Source of the DNA: Lentilactobacillus curieae
Lineage (GTDB): Bacteria; Bacillota; Bacilli; Lactobacillales; Lactobacillaceae
Length of the DNA stretch: 64,000 bases
Assembly: GCF_000785105.2 (NCBI RefSeq)
Contig: NZ_CP018906.1
Coordinates: 744,001 to 808,000 of the forward strand
Reading direction: 5' to 3'
In this document: piece by piece, positions 34,392-44,288 of the stretch
Layout: each line of letters starts with the position of its first letter
Position numbering within the stretch: the first letter of the stretch is position 1
Program-made: the position numbers and the translations under genes
Notes under the pieces: generated by a model
What the model was told of the DNA's origin: nothing
Seen by the model: the letters and a program-made list of their open reading frames with translations, nothing else
Database searches by the model: none

Positions 34392-36233
34392 ATGTTAAGC
34401 TACTTTGCTTTAATTACACTTGTTAAGCTGTCTGGTTTACTCATTCCACTAATCTGGTTTTTGATTATTGCAGACAAACGAGGCCGCCTTATAGGCCTTG
34501 GATTAGTGTTAGTACTATTTGTTGTTAGTTATATCAACACCTATTTCAATCTGCCAGATTTAGCTTACCCGGCATTAATCGATGGTTGGTTAAGTTGGTT
34601 AATTGGTGGTCTGATTGTAGTTGTCGTAATTCAGAGGATGTTTTACTCAACCAAAGCATCAAAAAGCTCAGACTCAAATGGTTTCTTTGCTCAAGTTGTG
34701 AATCGTTTGACAGACGCATTTGGCTGGGCTGGAAAAGTTATCCTAGCACTTGGGTTTGCGATGTTAGTTTTCGTTGTGCTAACTGGAATTTCTAGCGTAG
34801 TTACGCAAATGAACCCTGCACCATCAGTTAATTCCATTAAAACTGATTTGAACAATGACGCCAGCAAAGCACCTATGCCCGTAATTAAGGGTGGCGACGA
34901 CACTCCTGTTGTTAATGCTCCACAAACCATTTCAACGGATATGAACAACTCGCTAAACAGTTTTAAGAACTCAAACGTTTACGACTTAAACCATATGCGC
35001 GTTCAAATGTACAAGAAAAAGATGGTTTACGTAGCTCCTGTTGAATTTTCAGGCGGTTTTTGGAGATATATTCACTACCAACAAGTCCCCGGGTACTTCA
35101 TGACAAACGCTACGGATAAAAATGCCGATCCAAAATTTATTAAAAAGCCTATGAAGTACACTCCAAGTGCTTACTTTAATAATGACGCAGATAGAAGAAT
35201 TAGTGCTCATAGCCTTGGCTACTCCATGGTTGGATCAACTGCTCAACTAGAAGTAGATGATAAAGGCACTCCATACTATGTCCGGACATTGGCCAAACCC
35301 ATTTCGTATATTAATCGAAATTATGACTACAAGCATTTCAAAGTTGCCGTTCTAAACACCATCACAGGTAAGGTTTCCGTTTACTCACCAAATAAGGTTC
35401 CCAAGTTTGTCGATATCTCCGTTGCACCTGAGTGGGTGTCAAAAGAAGTGTCAATGTTTGGTAAGTATCGTAAAGGGTTCTGGAATGCAACAAGTTTTGG
35501 TGGTCATACTGACGTTATGAAACCAACTAAAGCCGGTACTGAAGGTGGCGATACGTTGACTCCTTATGCTTATAAAGGTCGCGTGTACTACTTTACTGGA
35601 ATGACAAGTATCAATTCCCATCAAAGTTCAATTCTTGGTTACACATTCGTTGATGCCAGAACAAACACACTACATTACTACAAAGAACACGGAAACGTGA
35701 TGACTCCTGAACGAGCAATCTCCTACGCGGAGCAAGATATTAACCCTCAAAACTATAAGGGAACCTTGCCATTACTTTATAAAATTGGTGGCAAGCCAAC
35801 CTGGGTAGTTTCAATGCTTGATCGTGAAAATAACTCGTTTATGAAGTTTGTATATTTGCTCGCAGATGGAAATAATCAGTCAGGAACTTATGCCGTGGGC
35901 GATGATGCTCAGAGTACCCTTGATTTATTTAATCAACGTGTAGGTGCAAAGGTAACTCCGGACAAATCAAGTAAACAACTGGCTAAGACCGTTAAAGGAA
36001 CTATATACAGAATAATCAGAACGGACGATAATCAAGTCCTATTTATTCTTAAAGGCGATCCTCAAGTTTATAAGATTGATCCAAAGGATTCAGACTTTAA
36101 GCCAATGTATTCATTCATATCCACTGGTGATAAGGTTAACTTTAAAGCTAGTCCAATCAACGGAAGTAACGAACTAGCTACTGCAAATGTAACTTTAAAT
36201 ACCTTCAAAGATTCAGCATTAACTCAAAAATAA
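34392..36233 (+). CDS. Large membrane protein with extracellular domain, function unknown
   Basis: 613 residues. Three hydrophobic helices in the first 85 residues, another at about 112-138, then some 470 residues predicted outside the cell. The outer part has aromatic and Lys/Tyr-rich strands (FWRYIHYQQVPGYF; GRVYYFTGMTSINSHQSS; YAEQDINPQNYKG) and no catalytic signature I know. It might be a surface assembly or signalling protein. GGGAG precedes the ATG. Monocistronic, ending at a terminator shared with the MFS gene. Confidence 0.75.
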   Translation: MLSYFALITLVKLSGLLIPLIWFLIIADKRGRLIGLGLVLVLFVVSYINTYFNLPDLAYPALIDGWLSWLIGGLIVVVVIQRMFYSTKASKSSDSNGFFAQVVNRLTDAFGWAGKVILALGFAMLVFVVLTGISSVVTQMNPAPSVNSIKTDLNNDASKAPMPVIKGGDDTPVVNAPQTISTDMNNSLNSFKNSNVYDLNHMRVQMYKKKMVYVAPVEFSGGFWRYIHYQQVPGYFMTNATDKNADPKFIKKPMKYTPSAYFNNDADRRISAHSLGYSMVGSTAQLEVDDKGTPYYVRTLAKPISYINRNYDYKHFKVAVLNTITGKVSVYSPNKVPKFVDISVAPEWVSKEVSMFGKYRKGFWNATSFGGHTDVMKPTKAGTEGGDTLTPYAYKGRVYYFTGMTSINSHQSSILGYTFVDARTNTLHYYKEHGNVMTPERAISYAEQDINPQNYKGTLPLLYKIGGKPTWVVSMLDRENNSFMKFVYLLADGNNQSGTYAVGDDAQSTLDLFNQRVGAKVTPDKSSKQLAKTVKGTIYRIIRTDDNQVLFILKGDPQVYKIDPKDSDFKPMYSFISTGDKVNFKASPINGSNELATANVTLNTFKDSALTQK

Positions 36234-36235
36234 AC

Positions 36236-36270
36236 AAAAAAAACGGAAACCAATTGGTTTTCGTTTTTTT
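36236..36270. terminator. Bidirectional terminator
   Basis: AAAAACGGAAACC with GGTTTTCGTTTTT (36239-36251, 36256-36268), loop AATT; A and T runs on both sides between convergent genes. Confidence 0.8.
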
Positions 36271-37780
36271 ATACGTTGTTCACTTCAGAATGGTTACGTT
36301 TAACAGCCTGTAACTTCATTTTTGTTCTCTCAAGCCCCTGTGCCCAAATATTCAATACACCTGCACAAAGCATTATGATTAAAGCAACCACCATAATATT
36401 ATGAAGACCAGTATGTAAAATAGTCCGCATTTGTGGTAACAATTGGCTTGGAAGCCCCTTTGCAGTTGCTGAGTTTGACAACTGATTCATCATTTTCATT
36501 GTAATGGTACCACCTGAATCTTGAACACCAGATTTTAAAGCACTGTTCAAAATAATCCCAAAAATCGAGGCAGTGAATGATTGACTCAACATTCTTACCA
36601 AAAAACTGAACGATGTTGCCGCCGGAATGTCTCGGGCATTTGCATCTTCTTGAACCTTAACTTGCAGTTCGTTGAAACAAGCTCCATTACCAAATCCTTC
36701 AAACGCACCTGCTAGCAACAATACCCAGTATGGTGCTCTAACTCCGCAAAATACCATTAACAAGAAGCAAATTATCAGCGTTAGCAAGCTGAGCCCCACC
36801 ACTTGTTGTGGAGTTATATATCTTCTCATCGGGGCAACTGCACCAGAACCGATAAAATCAGTAACTGATCCTGGAATTTGAGTCATTCCCCCAATAAACG
36901 CTGAGGTTCCCAATAATCCTTGTGCCCACATCGGACTATATATCAGAAAGCCAATAAAAGATCCCCAAACAAGTGCAAACGTCACAAAGTCAATTACTAG
37001 CGAACGGTTTTTAAATAACCGGTTGGGAATTATTGGGTCCTCAACTACATTTTCGACTTTAAACATTATTGCTAATAGGATTACTGCAGCTACCACTAAC
37101 ACACCAATAAGTACGTAGCTAGCATCCCCAATCAACTCGATTGCTAGAAGTAAACAAAATAATCCAGCAGTCATCAACACTGCCCCTAGGTAATCAACCT
37201 GGGTATTCTTTTCCTCCAACTTACTTGCCTTGTAATAGTATTGAATAACAAATATTGAAATCAAACCAATAGGAACACTAATGTAAAAAATCCAGTGCCA
37301 ACTAAAGGCATCAACAATATAACCACCAACCAGTGGCCCTAAAATAGTTGCCATGCTGTAACTAGCAGAGACAAATCCCAGAACCTGCATTCTTTTTCTT
37401 GGGTTTGCGTACATTTTAGAGTAAATAATGTACGGAACAGAAACCATCCCCCCGTTTCCAATTCCCATAAATGTCCGCGAAATAATCAGCATCCACATGC
37501 TACTAGAAATTCCTGAAAGAAATGATCCAAGCACAAAAATCGCCACAGATAGTTGATAACTGCGCTTGTTTCCTATGTACTCACCTAATTTACTCCACAA
37601 AGGAGTACTAATTGCAGTTCCCAGAAGGAAAACTGCTACCACCCAACCAATCAATTCAATTCCGTGTAAATCAGAAATAATTGCTGGCAAAGCCGTGTTG
37701 ATTATCGTGTTATCCAAACCACTCATTGCATTTGAGAGCAATAATGCACACGTAACGATAACGATTTGTCGCTTTGTCAT
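36269..37780 (-). CDS. MFS multidrug transporter, DHA2 family
   Basis: 503 residues with about 14 membrane helices. SGLDNTIINTALPAI (motif D1), LWSKLGEYIGNKR (motif A) and LGPLVGGYIVDAFSWHWIFYI (motif C region) are typical of drug:proton antiporters. Not a close copy of the 13081 gene. Substrate unknown. Confidence 0.86.
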   Translation of the reverse strand: MTKRQIVIVTCALLLSNAMSGLDNTIINTALPAIISDLHGIELIGWVVAVFLLGTAISTPLWSKLGEYIGNKRSYQLSVAIFVLGSFLSGISSSMWMLIISRTFMGIGNGGMVSVPYIIYSKMYANPRKRMQVLGFVSASYSMATILGPLVGGYIVDAFSWHWIFYISVPIGLISIFVIQYYYKASKLEEKNTQVDYLGAVLMTAGLFCLLLAIELIGDASYVLIGVLVVAAVILLAIMFKVENVVEDPIIPNRLFKNRSLVIDFVTFALVWGSFIGFLIYSPMWAQGLLGTSAFIGGMTQIPGSVTDFIGSGAVAPMRRYITPQQVVGLSLLTLIICFLLMVFCGVRAPYWVLLLAGAFEGFGNGACFNELQVKVQEDANARDIPAATSFSFLVRMLSQSFTASIFGIILNSALKSGVQDSGGTITMKMMNQLSNSATAKGLPSQLLPQMRTILHTGLHNIMVVALIIMLCAGVLNIWAQGLERTKMKLQAVKRNHSEVNNV

Positions 37781-37840
37781 AGTGCCACTTCTTTCCTAAT
37801 TAATCATGCCTTAAACATGTTACAACAAAATTAGGTATAT

Positions 37841-37872
37841 AAAAAAGGGCTAATTTTAAAATTAGCCCTTTT
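37841..37872 (-). terminator. Terminator of the small secreted protein
   Basis: Palindrome AAAAGGGCTAATTTT/AAAATTAGCCCTTTT, six T on the minus-strand side. Confidence 0.8.
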
Positions 37873-37890
37873 CTCTATTAAACATTAAAA

Positions 37891-38280
37891 TTACTTAGTA
37901 GCTGCTTTTGCTGAATCAGTGGTAGTTGCAGTAGTAGCTGCTGCATTATCTGAGCTAGCATTAGCGGCTTTCTTAGCTGCATCGTCCGCTGCCTTCTTAG
38001 CTGCTTCATCAGCGGCTTTCTTTTCTTCAACAGTTTGGCCAGTGTAACGAGTGTTACCAAAGTTAGTCAAGTTTTCGAAAGCTGACTTGATACGGTTGAA
38101 AAGGCTGCTAATTGCGTTTTCAAAGCTGTTTTCAGTATCAGCCTTCTTGTCAGTGGCAACTGCAGTAGTAGTGGTTGCGTCAGTAGTTGTGTTAGTAGCA
38201 GTGGTATCAGCTGATACAGCACCTGCACTAGCAACAAAGAAAGTTGCAGCTGCAACTAAAACCATAAGTGTCTTCTTCAT
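37891..38280 (-). CDS. Small secreted Ala/Thr-rich protein
   Basis: 129 residues with a signal peptide cleaving near VSA-DTT. A Thr-rich stretch is followed by an amphipathic helix (FENAISSLFNRIKSAFENL) and an Ala/Lys-rich heptad-like tail (EAAKKAADDAAKKAA), then Ala/Thr again. No LPxTG or binding domain. Function unknown. GGAGGG precedes the ATG. About 280 bases of AT-rich DNA upstream show no further gene. Confidence 0.7.
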   Translation of the reverse strand: MKKTLMVLVAAATFFVASAGAVSADTTATNTTTDATTTTAVATDKKADTENSFENAISSLFNRIKSAFENLTNFGNTRYTGQTVEEKKAADEAAKKAADDAAKKAANASSDNAAATTATTTDSAKAATK

Positions 38281-38564
38281 AATATAAAACCCTCCAAAAA
38301 TTCCAGTTCTAAAAACAATCTTTAATGATTTTATCTGAATTTAACATTAATTACAATAGTTAATTTATTATCTGATAACGGTCTTAATTAGCTCTATTCA
38401 TTAATGTATCAGGATTTAGAACTAATTTTTCACCATCAAATAATAAGGGCTAAGGCATAAAGCTTACCCATATATACTAAAAATGTAAACTAACTGATTC
38501 TTTTCAAACCATTCAAAAACTGTTACAGTATAATCTGAATTTTTAATCTAGGACGGAAAATACT

Positions 38565-38774
38565 TTGAGATCAAAATCGCAATCCAAAAAATCCAAAAGT
38601 ATAATTACCCATAAAAATATTGTAGTTACCGCAATCTGTCTTATGGTGCTTGGAATTTTGGTCCTAATATCTGGAAACTTAAAAATTATGTTGGCTGATA
38701 GCGCCTTAAACATCGGGTTTGGCGTTATTTATGTAGCTTTAATCATCTTTCAGTTTTGGAACCATAAGCATTAG
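38565..38774 (+). CDS. Small two-helix membrane protein, hypothetical
   Basis: 69 residues: a basic Ser/Lys N-terminus, two hydrophobic helices (about 19-39 and 45-63) and a short His-rich end. The only usable start is TTG at 38565 with a weak GGACGG upstream. No family recognised. Confidence 0.5.
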   Translation: MRSKSQSKKSKSIITHKNIVVTAICLMVLGILVLISGNLKIMLADSALNIGFGVIYVALIIFQFWNHKH

Positions 38775-38889
38775 GACAAAAATAATTCACACTTTTTTCA
38801 CGAAACATTTACAATAACGGCATTTTTTGTTCACTTTTTAGGTTTTAAATACTCATTATGGGGATAAAGAATCATAAGGAGTGTCTGTT

Positions 38890-39120
38890 ATGAAATCATT
38901 TTCGAATAGATTAAAGCTTGCCAGAAAAAATTGTGGCCTTTCACAAAAAGAAGTTGCTGAAGCAATGAATATTTCTCGTCAGTCAGTTTCTCGATGGGAA
39001 AATAACCGCTCATACCCTGAAATTAACAACCTAGTTCAGCTGAGCCAATTGTATGACACTTCTGTGGATGAACTACTACAAAAAAATGGTTGGAGTTATT
39101 TAAACAAGGTAACCAACTGA
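38890..39120 (+). CDS. XRE-family helix-turn-helix regulator
   Basis: 76 residues made almost only of a Cro/CI-type domain: LKLARKNCGLSQKEVAEAMNISRQSVSRWENN (in part), then PEINNLVQLSQLYDTSVDELL. No sensor domain. Start at 38890 with AAGGAG eight bases upstream. Target unknown; the next gene on the other strand is an ABC exporter. Confidence 0.82.
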   Translation: MKSFSNRLKLARKNCGLSQKEVAEAMNISRQSVSRWENNRSYPEINNLVQLSQLYDTSVDELLQKNGWSYLNKVTN

Positions 39121-39125
39121 TAACT

Positions 39126-39172
39126 AAAGAACATCCCCCTGAAAACGTTAGTTTCCAGGGGAATGTTCTTTT
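39126..39172. terminator. Bidirectional terminator
   Basis: Long stem (39126-39146 with 39151-39171, a few wobbles) with A and T runs between the convergent regulator and ABC permease genes. Confidence 0.82.
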
Positions 39173-39173
39173 T

Positions 39174-40805
39174 TTAGTCAATTTCCAAATCTCTTCTTTT
39201 ATATCCAAGCCAACCAATTATGAACAGAACAATCGCTAATAGTATCATCAACCAAAAAACATTCCAATCCATTTCCTTTACTGGAACTTTATTTACCCAA
39301 CCAAACGGAATAACTTTTTTTGTCCAACCAGGCAACTTTAACAATCCGCCCATATAAAGAATGATAAATCCAACAGCAGTGTATAGCCACAACACTGAAG
39401 TTAGCCTTGGAAGCCAACCAACTAAGACTACCGCTAGTCCAACCATTATCAAAATTGCTGGAATATAGGTAAGAAATAATTGTGTTCCCACCCTACCAGC
39501 GTTTAGCTGTTGGGCTGACGATAACATAGCATTTCCTGTTCCAATTAATGAATAAACTCCAATTGCCAGTAAGCCAACCCCTAAAATTAACGCTACAAAC
39601 ATATATCCTAGTAACATTCTAGTTCGCGATAGTGGCTTAGAGTGCAATATTTCCAGCCATCCTTTGGACTCGTCACTCTTAAGTTTAAAAATAATTTGAA
39701 TTCCCGGAACCACTGCTAGTATGGCTAAGACCATTCCGATGGTAGCAATAAAGTTTAATATTAGTGTGTGGTTTGCGCTGTGAACAGCCGCACTACCAAA
39801 AACCTTTTGCATTGTCGGGTTCGTCTTTAATACATCACCAATTGAGTTAAATACCGAACCATACGAAACGGCTAACGCTAATACACCAACTATCCAAGCA
39901 ATGATTGTCGTTCTTTGTAACCTCAATAGCAAGCTAACTGGTCCTTGTAGCCAAACTGAAGCACCCCTTTTACCTGGTCTTGTGCTAATAATTCCACTAC
40001 CTAAGTCTCGATGAAGATTGGCCACATAGGCTAACCCTATAAAGATTACGGAAAGAACTACCATTAAGACAATTGGCGCCCAGTTGTTATTTTGATATGG
40101 AGAAGTTTTTTCAATCCAACCAATGGGTGACCACCATGTAAAATCAGGATTTGAAACATCAGTAACCATTCTAATAATATATGCAACTGCAAAGCCCAAA
40201 TAGCTCAGTATCATCGCATTGTTAGTGTGATCAGCAACCTGAGCCATCAGCAACGCAAATGATGCAAACATGATGCCAATAAATCCTAGTGATAATCCAA
40301 TTATCCAATCGCCTTGATTATCTGAGCCACTCATATTCGCAAACTGCAAACCAACTGAATATGCAACTCCTAAAACAAAATTAATCGTTACTAATTCGAT
40401 AATTTGAGCAGTAAGCGGACTTAGTTTTCCAACAGTTTTAGCTCTGATCATTTCAGTAACACCAAGGTCTTCTTCTCCACGGGTGCCAGAAATTGCTAGC
40501 GAATAATTCATCACGACGGTTACAATCGACATAAAAATTACCATTTCTTGTGCAAAAACGCGGGCAGTTGTCATGGTAACCGAATTTGGATAACCAAGGG
40601 TTCCAAATAATGAAACCATTGCTTTTGATTTTAATGTTGGCATAAGTGTTTTAATCGCAGTAGAAGAACCGTATATGTCACCAAATTTCCAAGCAATCAT
40701 CACCATCAGAGCAATTAGTACAATAATCCAAACAATTAATTTAAAGCGATCCTTTCTAAAATTAAACCTAGTTAAAAGTCCGCTTGAATGAAATAAGCTA
40801 CTCAT
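39174..40805 (-). CDS. ABC exporter permease (tetronasin/polyether-type, ABC-2-like)
   Basis: 543 residues with about 12 membrane helices in two six-helix halves (second half from about 290, LLLRLQRTTIIAWIVG). This duplicated-permease form matches the antibiotic-export permeases such as TnrB3. It overlaps the ATPase gene by 8 bases and depends on it; the ATPase is interrupted, so export may be lost. Monitored by the TetR regulator at 41933. Confidence 0.82.
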   Translation of the reverse strand: MSSLFHSSGLLTRFNFRKDRFKLIVWIIVLIALMVMIAWKFGDIYGSSTAIKTLMPTLKSKAMVSLFGTLGYPNSVTMTTARVFAQEMVIFMSIVTVVMNYSLAISGTRGEEDLGVTEMIRAKTVGKLSPLTAQIIELVTINFVLGVAYSVGLQFANMSGSDNQGDWIIGLSLGFIGIMFASFALLMAQVADHTNNAMILSYLGFAVAYIIRMVTDVSNPDFTWWSPIGWIEKTSPYQNNNWAPIVLMVVLSVIFIGLAYVANLHRDLGSGIISTRPGKRGASVWLQGPVSLLLRLQRTTIIAWIVGVLALAVSYGSVFNSIGDVLKTNPTMQKVFGSAAVHSANHTLILNFIATIGMVLAILAVVPGIQIIFKLKSDESKGWLEILHSKPLSRTRMLLGYMFVALILGVGLLAIGVYSLIGTGNAMLSSAQQLNAGRVGTQLFLTYIPAILIMVGLAVVLVGWLPRLTSVLWLYTAVGFIILYMGGLLKLPGWTKKVIPFGWVNKVPVKEMDWNVFWLMILLAIVLFIIGWLGYKRRDLEID

Positions 40806-41730
40806 TGTCGCCCACTTCCTTTTCGTCTGAACTTTTATCGTTATAGTAACGCATAAAGAGATCTTCTAGAGTTGGCGGTGTGCTTTGAATAGAAATGATT
40901 CTCCTTGAGACTAGCTCAGCCATTACTGACTGCATACTCTCAGAGTCAACTGAAAACGTTGCTTGTAACCTATCATCACTTAATTCAAATCCGTGAACAC
41001 CACCAATAGCCTCCATACCGCTAAGGGAGTTTGCGGTTTTCACTTTAATAACTGTTCGCGTCAGGTGTCGCATTTCATCTAACGTCCCAGTTTCAATAAT
41101 TTTACCTTCCCGAATTATTCCAATCCGATCACACATCTTTTCGACTTCAGACAGAATATGACTTGAAAGTAAGACTGACTTACCAGCATTTTTTAGTTCT
41201 TGAACATTTCTTTGGAAGATTTCTTCATTAAGTGGATCAAGTCCCGAAGTCGGCTCATCAAAAATATAAAAGTCAGCATCAGTCGAAAATGCTGCAATTA
41301 GCGCAACCTTTTGTCTATTTCCCTTAGAATAAGTTCGCGCTTTTTTTGATGGGTCAAGAGAGAACTCCTTGATTAAATCATCAGTTTTTTGAGAATGCCG
41401 GTTTCCACCAAGCTTCAATAAGAGGTCAATAATTTCCCCACCGGTTAAATTTGGCCACAGATAAACGTCACCTGGAACTTATGCGATCCGTTTATGGATT
41501 TTCACACTGTCCCGCCAAACGTCATCACCAAAGATGGTTGCATTTCCTGTACTTGCCTTTAAAATTCCTAATAATGTTCTGATTGTAGTTGATTTACCGG
41601 CTCCGTTGGGACCGATAAATCCAAAAACTTCACCCGAATATACATCAAAATTAATGTCTTTTAATGCTTCAAATTTCCCAAACTTTTTCCCAAGATGGTC
41701 AACGTGTAGTACAACTTTAGATTCAGTCAT
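40798..41730 (-). pseudogene. ABC exporter ATPase interrupted by one in-frame stop
   Basis: One continuous frame of 310 codons encodes an ABC ATPase: Walker A GPNGAGKSTT, signature TYSKGNRQKV, Walker B FYIFDEPTSGLDP, and the C-terminal extension of drug exporters. After HKRIA the codon at 41481-41479 is TAA and the frame goes on with VPGDVYLWPNLTGGE. Family members have Tyr there (RIAYVPGDV), so a single change of TAT or TAC to TAA explains it. No frameshift or other stop is seen. Start at 41730 with GGAGGGG upstream. Reinitiation to make a functional protein is unlikely because the cut falls between Walker A and the signature. Confidence 0.88.
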
Positions 41731-41878
41731 AGCTACCCCTCCAATCCCCTTTTTCATTTCGCCATAATCTTAAAACTATTCATTCTCGATGTCAATCAAA
41801 AATGAACTATTGAGAATTTATATTTCATTTTTAATAAAGCCGCTGTAATCAGAACGATTCAATATTTTTATTTATAGA

Positions 41879-41905
41879 ATGAAATATTATATGATATAAT
41901 TTCAT
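41879..41905. promoter_or_regulatory. Candidate TetR operator
   Basis: Inverted repeat ATGAAAT-N13-ATTTCAT overlapping a TATAAT -10 element, 28 bases before the TetR gene and between it and the divergent exporter. Confidence 0.5.
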
Positions 41906-41932
41906 TATCGAACAGGATATAGGAGGCACTTT

Positions 41933-42550
41933 ATGGCAAACCATTCAAAACAATCAAAAAAAGACTTGATCTTAGCAACTGCTAATAAGTTATTTGTTAC
42001 TCAGGGTTACCAGCCAACAAGTATCCAAATGATTGCTCAAGCTGCAAATGTTTCACAAGTAACAATTTATAAATACTATGAAAGTAAACAGTTTCTAGCC
42101 CATAAAGTTGTTCTTGGACTGATTACTGATGGGTATGCCGATTTCCAAAAAATTGTGGACGATTCCAAATTAAGCTTTAAATCACTTGTAAAACAAATGA
42201 TTCTAACCAGTAGTATGGAAACTAAGGATATGCACCCAGATTTTCTTAAATTTATGATTAAGGATTTAAGCGGAGAGTTTGGTAATCACGAATCGATTAA
42301 CGCATATGAGGATGGTAAGGCTAAATTCTGGGGGGCCGTTATCAAACGGGGTCGCAAAGAAGGAGTAATTAGCTCAACAATTTCCAACCAAGCAATAATG
42401 GTTTATCTGGAGATGTTTGTCCAATTTTCGCAAAACCCTAAAAATAAACACCTGTATGAAAATTCACCTAGCACAATGCTTTCGATTACCGATGAGCTCC
42501 AACATATGTTCTTCTACGGACTAATTGGTAAGGGTGATGAGGAAGAATAG
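41933..42550 (+). CDS. TetR/AcrR-family regulator
   Basis: 205 residues. N-terminal DNA-binding domain LATANKLFVTQGYQPTSIQMIAQAANVSQVTIYKYYESK; only the turn motif is quoted in full elsewhere as NVSQVTIYKYY. The C-terminal ligand domain is unspecific. Divergent from the ABC exporter 200 bases away, so it most likely represses that exporter and itself. AGGAGG precedes the ATG. Confidence 0.85.
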   Translation: MANHSKQSKKDLILATANKLFVTQGYQPTSIQMIAQAANVSQVTIYKYYESKQFLAHKVVLGLITDGYADFQKIVDDSKLSFKSLVKQMILTSSMETKDMHPDFLKFMIKDLSGEFGNHESINAYEDGKAKFWGAVIKRGRKEGVISSTISNQAIMVYLEMFVQFSQNPKNKHLYENSPSTMLSITDELQHMFFYGLIGKGDEEE

Positions 42551-42593
42551 GGTTGTTCTATTCGAATTAGGCAATATGAAGTTAGAATCACCA

Positions 42594-42640
42594 AAAAATG
42601 CCTTGATAATTTCATCTTTAAAATTATCAAGACATTTTTT
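42594..42640. terminator. Bidirectional terminator with ATAATTT core
   Basis: Arms of 20 bases (42594-42613 and 42621-42640) with one mismatch, T run on both strands. Third member of the ATAATTTCA terminator family. Confidence 0.8.
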
Positions 42641-42666
42641 ATTTTATTTAAAATCGCTTTAATCGT

Positions 42667-44136
42667 CTAAAGATTAGTATTTTGAACGATTGGTGTTTTC
42701 GTAGTCGACACTTCTATCAGCTTTGCGTTTAACTGTTTAAATTCATTTTGTGCAATATTTGCATTTTCTTGATTAGCCCGTGTGAGCATTTGGGTCAATT
42801 GATCTGGATTGGCAATCGTCTGAGCTAACTGATCATCTTCGAACAGTCTAGCTGATAATTCACTATTAACACTGCTTTGAACAGGTCTAACGTACTTCTT
42901 AACATACTCATTATAATATGGATCCGCGAGTGTCTTGGTTTCCTTATATGTCCAGTACGCTGAGCGATTGTCATATTTATTAGTACCAATTTTATATTGT
43001 TCAGGAGTGTTATTGATATCCGTATAGAACGGAACAAAAACACTCGTATCAGGTGATGATAATGCTAACCACTGAATTCCAGAAACGGCATCAGGAACAT
43101 CCTGTCTAAACTGGATAATGTGTGACTCCATGTTAGTTGGTACATTAATTGGTCGATATTTTCCTTCCCACTTACCTGTCGAATCATATTTAGTTCCGTT
43201 AAAATGCAAACCGAGAACCTTAGCAACTTTTGAAACACTGATTTTTTTGTCTGGTTTCATAAACATTGCAAACCGCTTCTGCTGAGGTGTCTGTTTCTTA
43301 CTTGGTGTTAGATACCTTTGCCCATCCCATACCCTTGGCCGATTATATTGGGCATCGGATTTCTCATTTGTTCCAAAAGTTTTTGCAAAATCAATTGAGT
43401 TATTCTTGATAGTGGTTAAGTGGTTTTTCTTCACAAAAGACTGTAAGTTCGGCGAAACTAGGTAATTATTTGAGCTATTGAATTTAACTTTGCCAATCAT
43501 CAACTGATTAGGAATCACAGCATACTTGTCATCTGGAACTTTTACAGCCGCCCACTGATGACCAGATCCAATTTCAAAGTACCAAATTTCATTTTTATCC
43601 GAAAAAATAATTCCATCTGATTCGGCAGCACCCTTTTCATCAATAATCTTCCCTAAGCGTTGGACTCCCTCTCTTGCAGAGTGAATAAATGGCAAAACCA
43701 CATCCAGCATAGAATCTTCGCTGATTCCAGTCTTAACAAAAGGGTCAGCCTTTAATACTTTTTTGTTAGCCGTGGCAGATTCAGTCCCACTCATTGCAAC
43801 GTTACTTTGATTAATTCCATCTTCGCCAAAAGTACCATCCTTGTCAGTCCAGTCAGGTGTAGAGGTATATCTTTGCTGCACCGCGGGTAGCGAAATTGAA
43901 AAATCATTACCTTTAGAAATATAGTTTGTTTCCCCATTATTTGTTGCAGGAGTCACCACAAATCGTTTTGTCCAAGCAGTTTGAGCATCTTCATTTCTAG
44001 CAATTATTGTTGATCCATCAGTGCTTGCCTTTTTACCAACAAGTACCGTGGTACATGCTTGAGCAGTTGTTATAGCTATCGAACTCATACTTATTGAAGC
44101 AATCACTAAAAGTGCCTGTCTAATTCCTTTATTCAT
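42667..44136 (-). CDS. Secreted C69-family dipeptidase (PepD-like)
   Basis: 489 residues of the Ntn-hydrolase dipeptidase family. The nucleophile Cys28 lies in AQACTTVLVGKKAS at the end of a signal peptide, so removal of the signal would expose Cys as the new N-terminus. DGSTIIARNEDAQ, GINQSNVAMSGTESA and the WYFEIGSGHQWAA strand are family marks. Most lactobacillar PepD are cytosolic; this one should act outside the cell on peptides or wall fragments. GGGAGG precedes the ATG. Confidence 0.88.
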   Translation of the reverse strand: MNKGIRQALLVIASISMSSIAITTAQACTTVLVGKKASTDGSTIIARNEDAQTAWTKRFVVTPATNNGETNYISKGNDFSISLPAVQQRYTSTPDWTDKDGTFGEDGINQSNVAMSGTESATANKKVLKADPFVKTGISEDSMLDVVLPFIHSAREGVQRLGKIIDEKGAAESDGIIFSDKNEIWYFEIGSGHQWAAVKVPDDKYAVIPNQLMIGKVKFNSSNNYLVSPNLQSFVKKNHLTTIKNNSIDFAKTFGTNEKSDAQYNRPRVWDGQRYLTPSKKQTPQQKRFAMFMKPDKKISVSKVAKVLGLHFNGTKYDSTGKWEGKYRPINVPTNMESHIIQFRQDVPDAVSGIQWLALSSPDTSVFVPFYTDINNTPEQYKIGTNKYDNRSAYWTYKETKTLADPYYNEYVKKYVRPVQSSVNSELSARLFEDDQLAQTIANPDQLTQMLTRANQENANIAQNEFKQLNAKLIEVSTTKTPIVQNTNL

Positions 44137-44288
44137 AATAAATCCTCCCCATTAAGTGTAACCGTTTACAAGTGAATCATAACACAATCTACAACCCTTA
44201 TTAAGTGAATTTTTTGGCTAAACTTCACATATTTTATAAACGCAAATAGTATAATGAATTTACCAAATCATTGGGGGAGATGAGTACA

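Noticed and set aside
40798-41418. A separate short ABC ATPase gene starting MKLGGN
   Set aside because: It lies in the same frame as the upstream part, lacks Walker A, and is divided from it only by one TAA.
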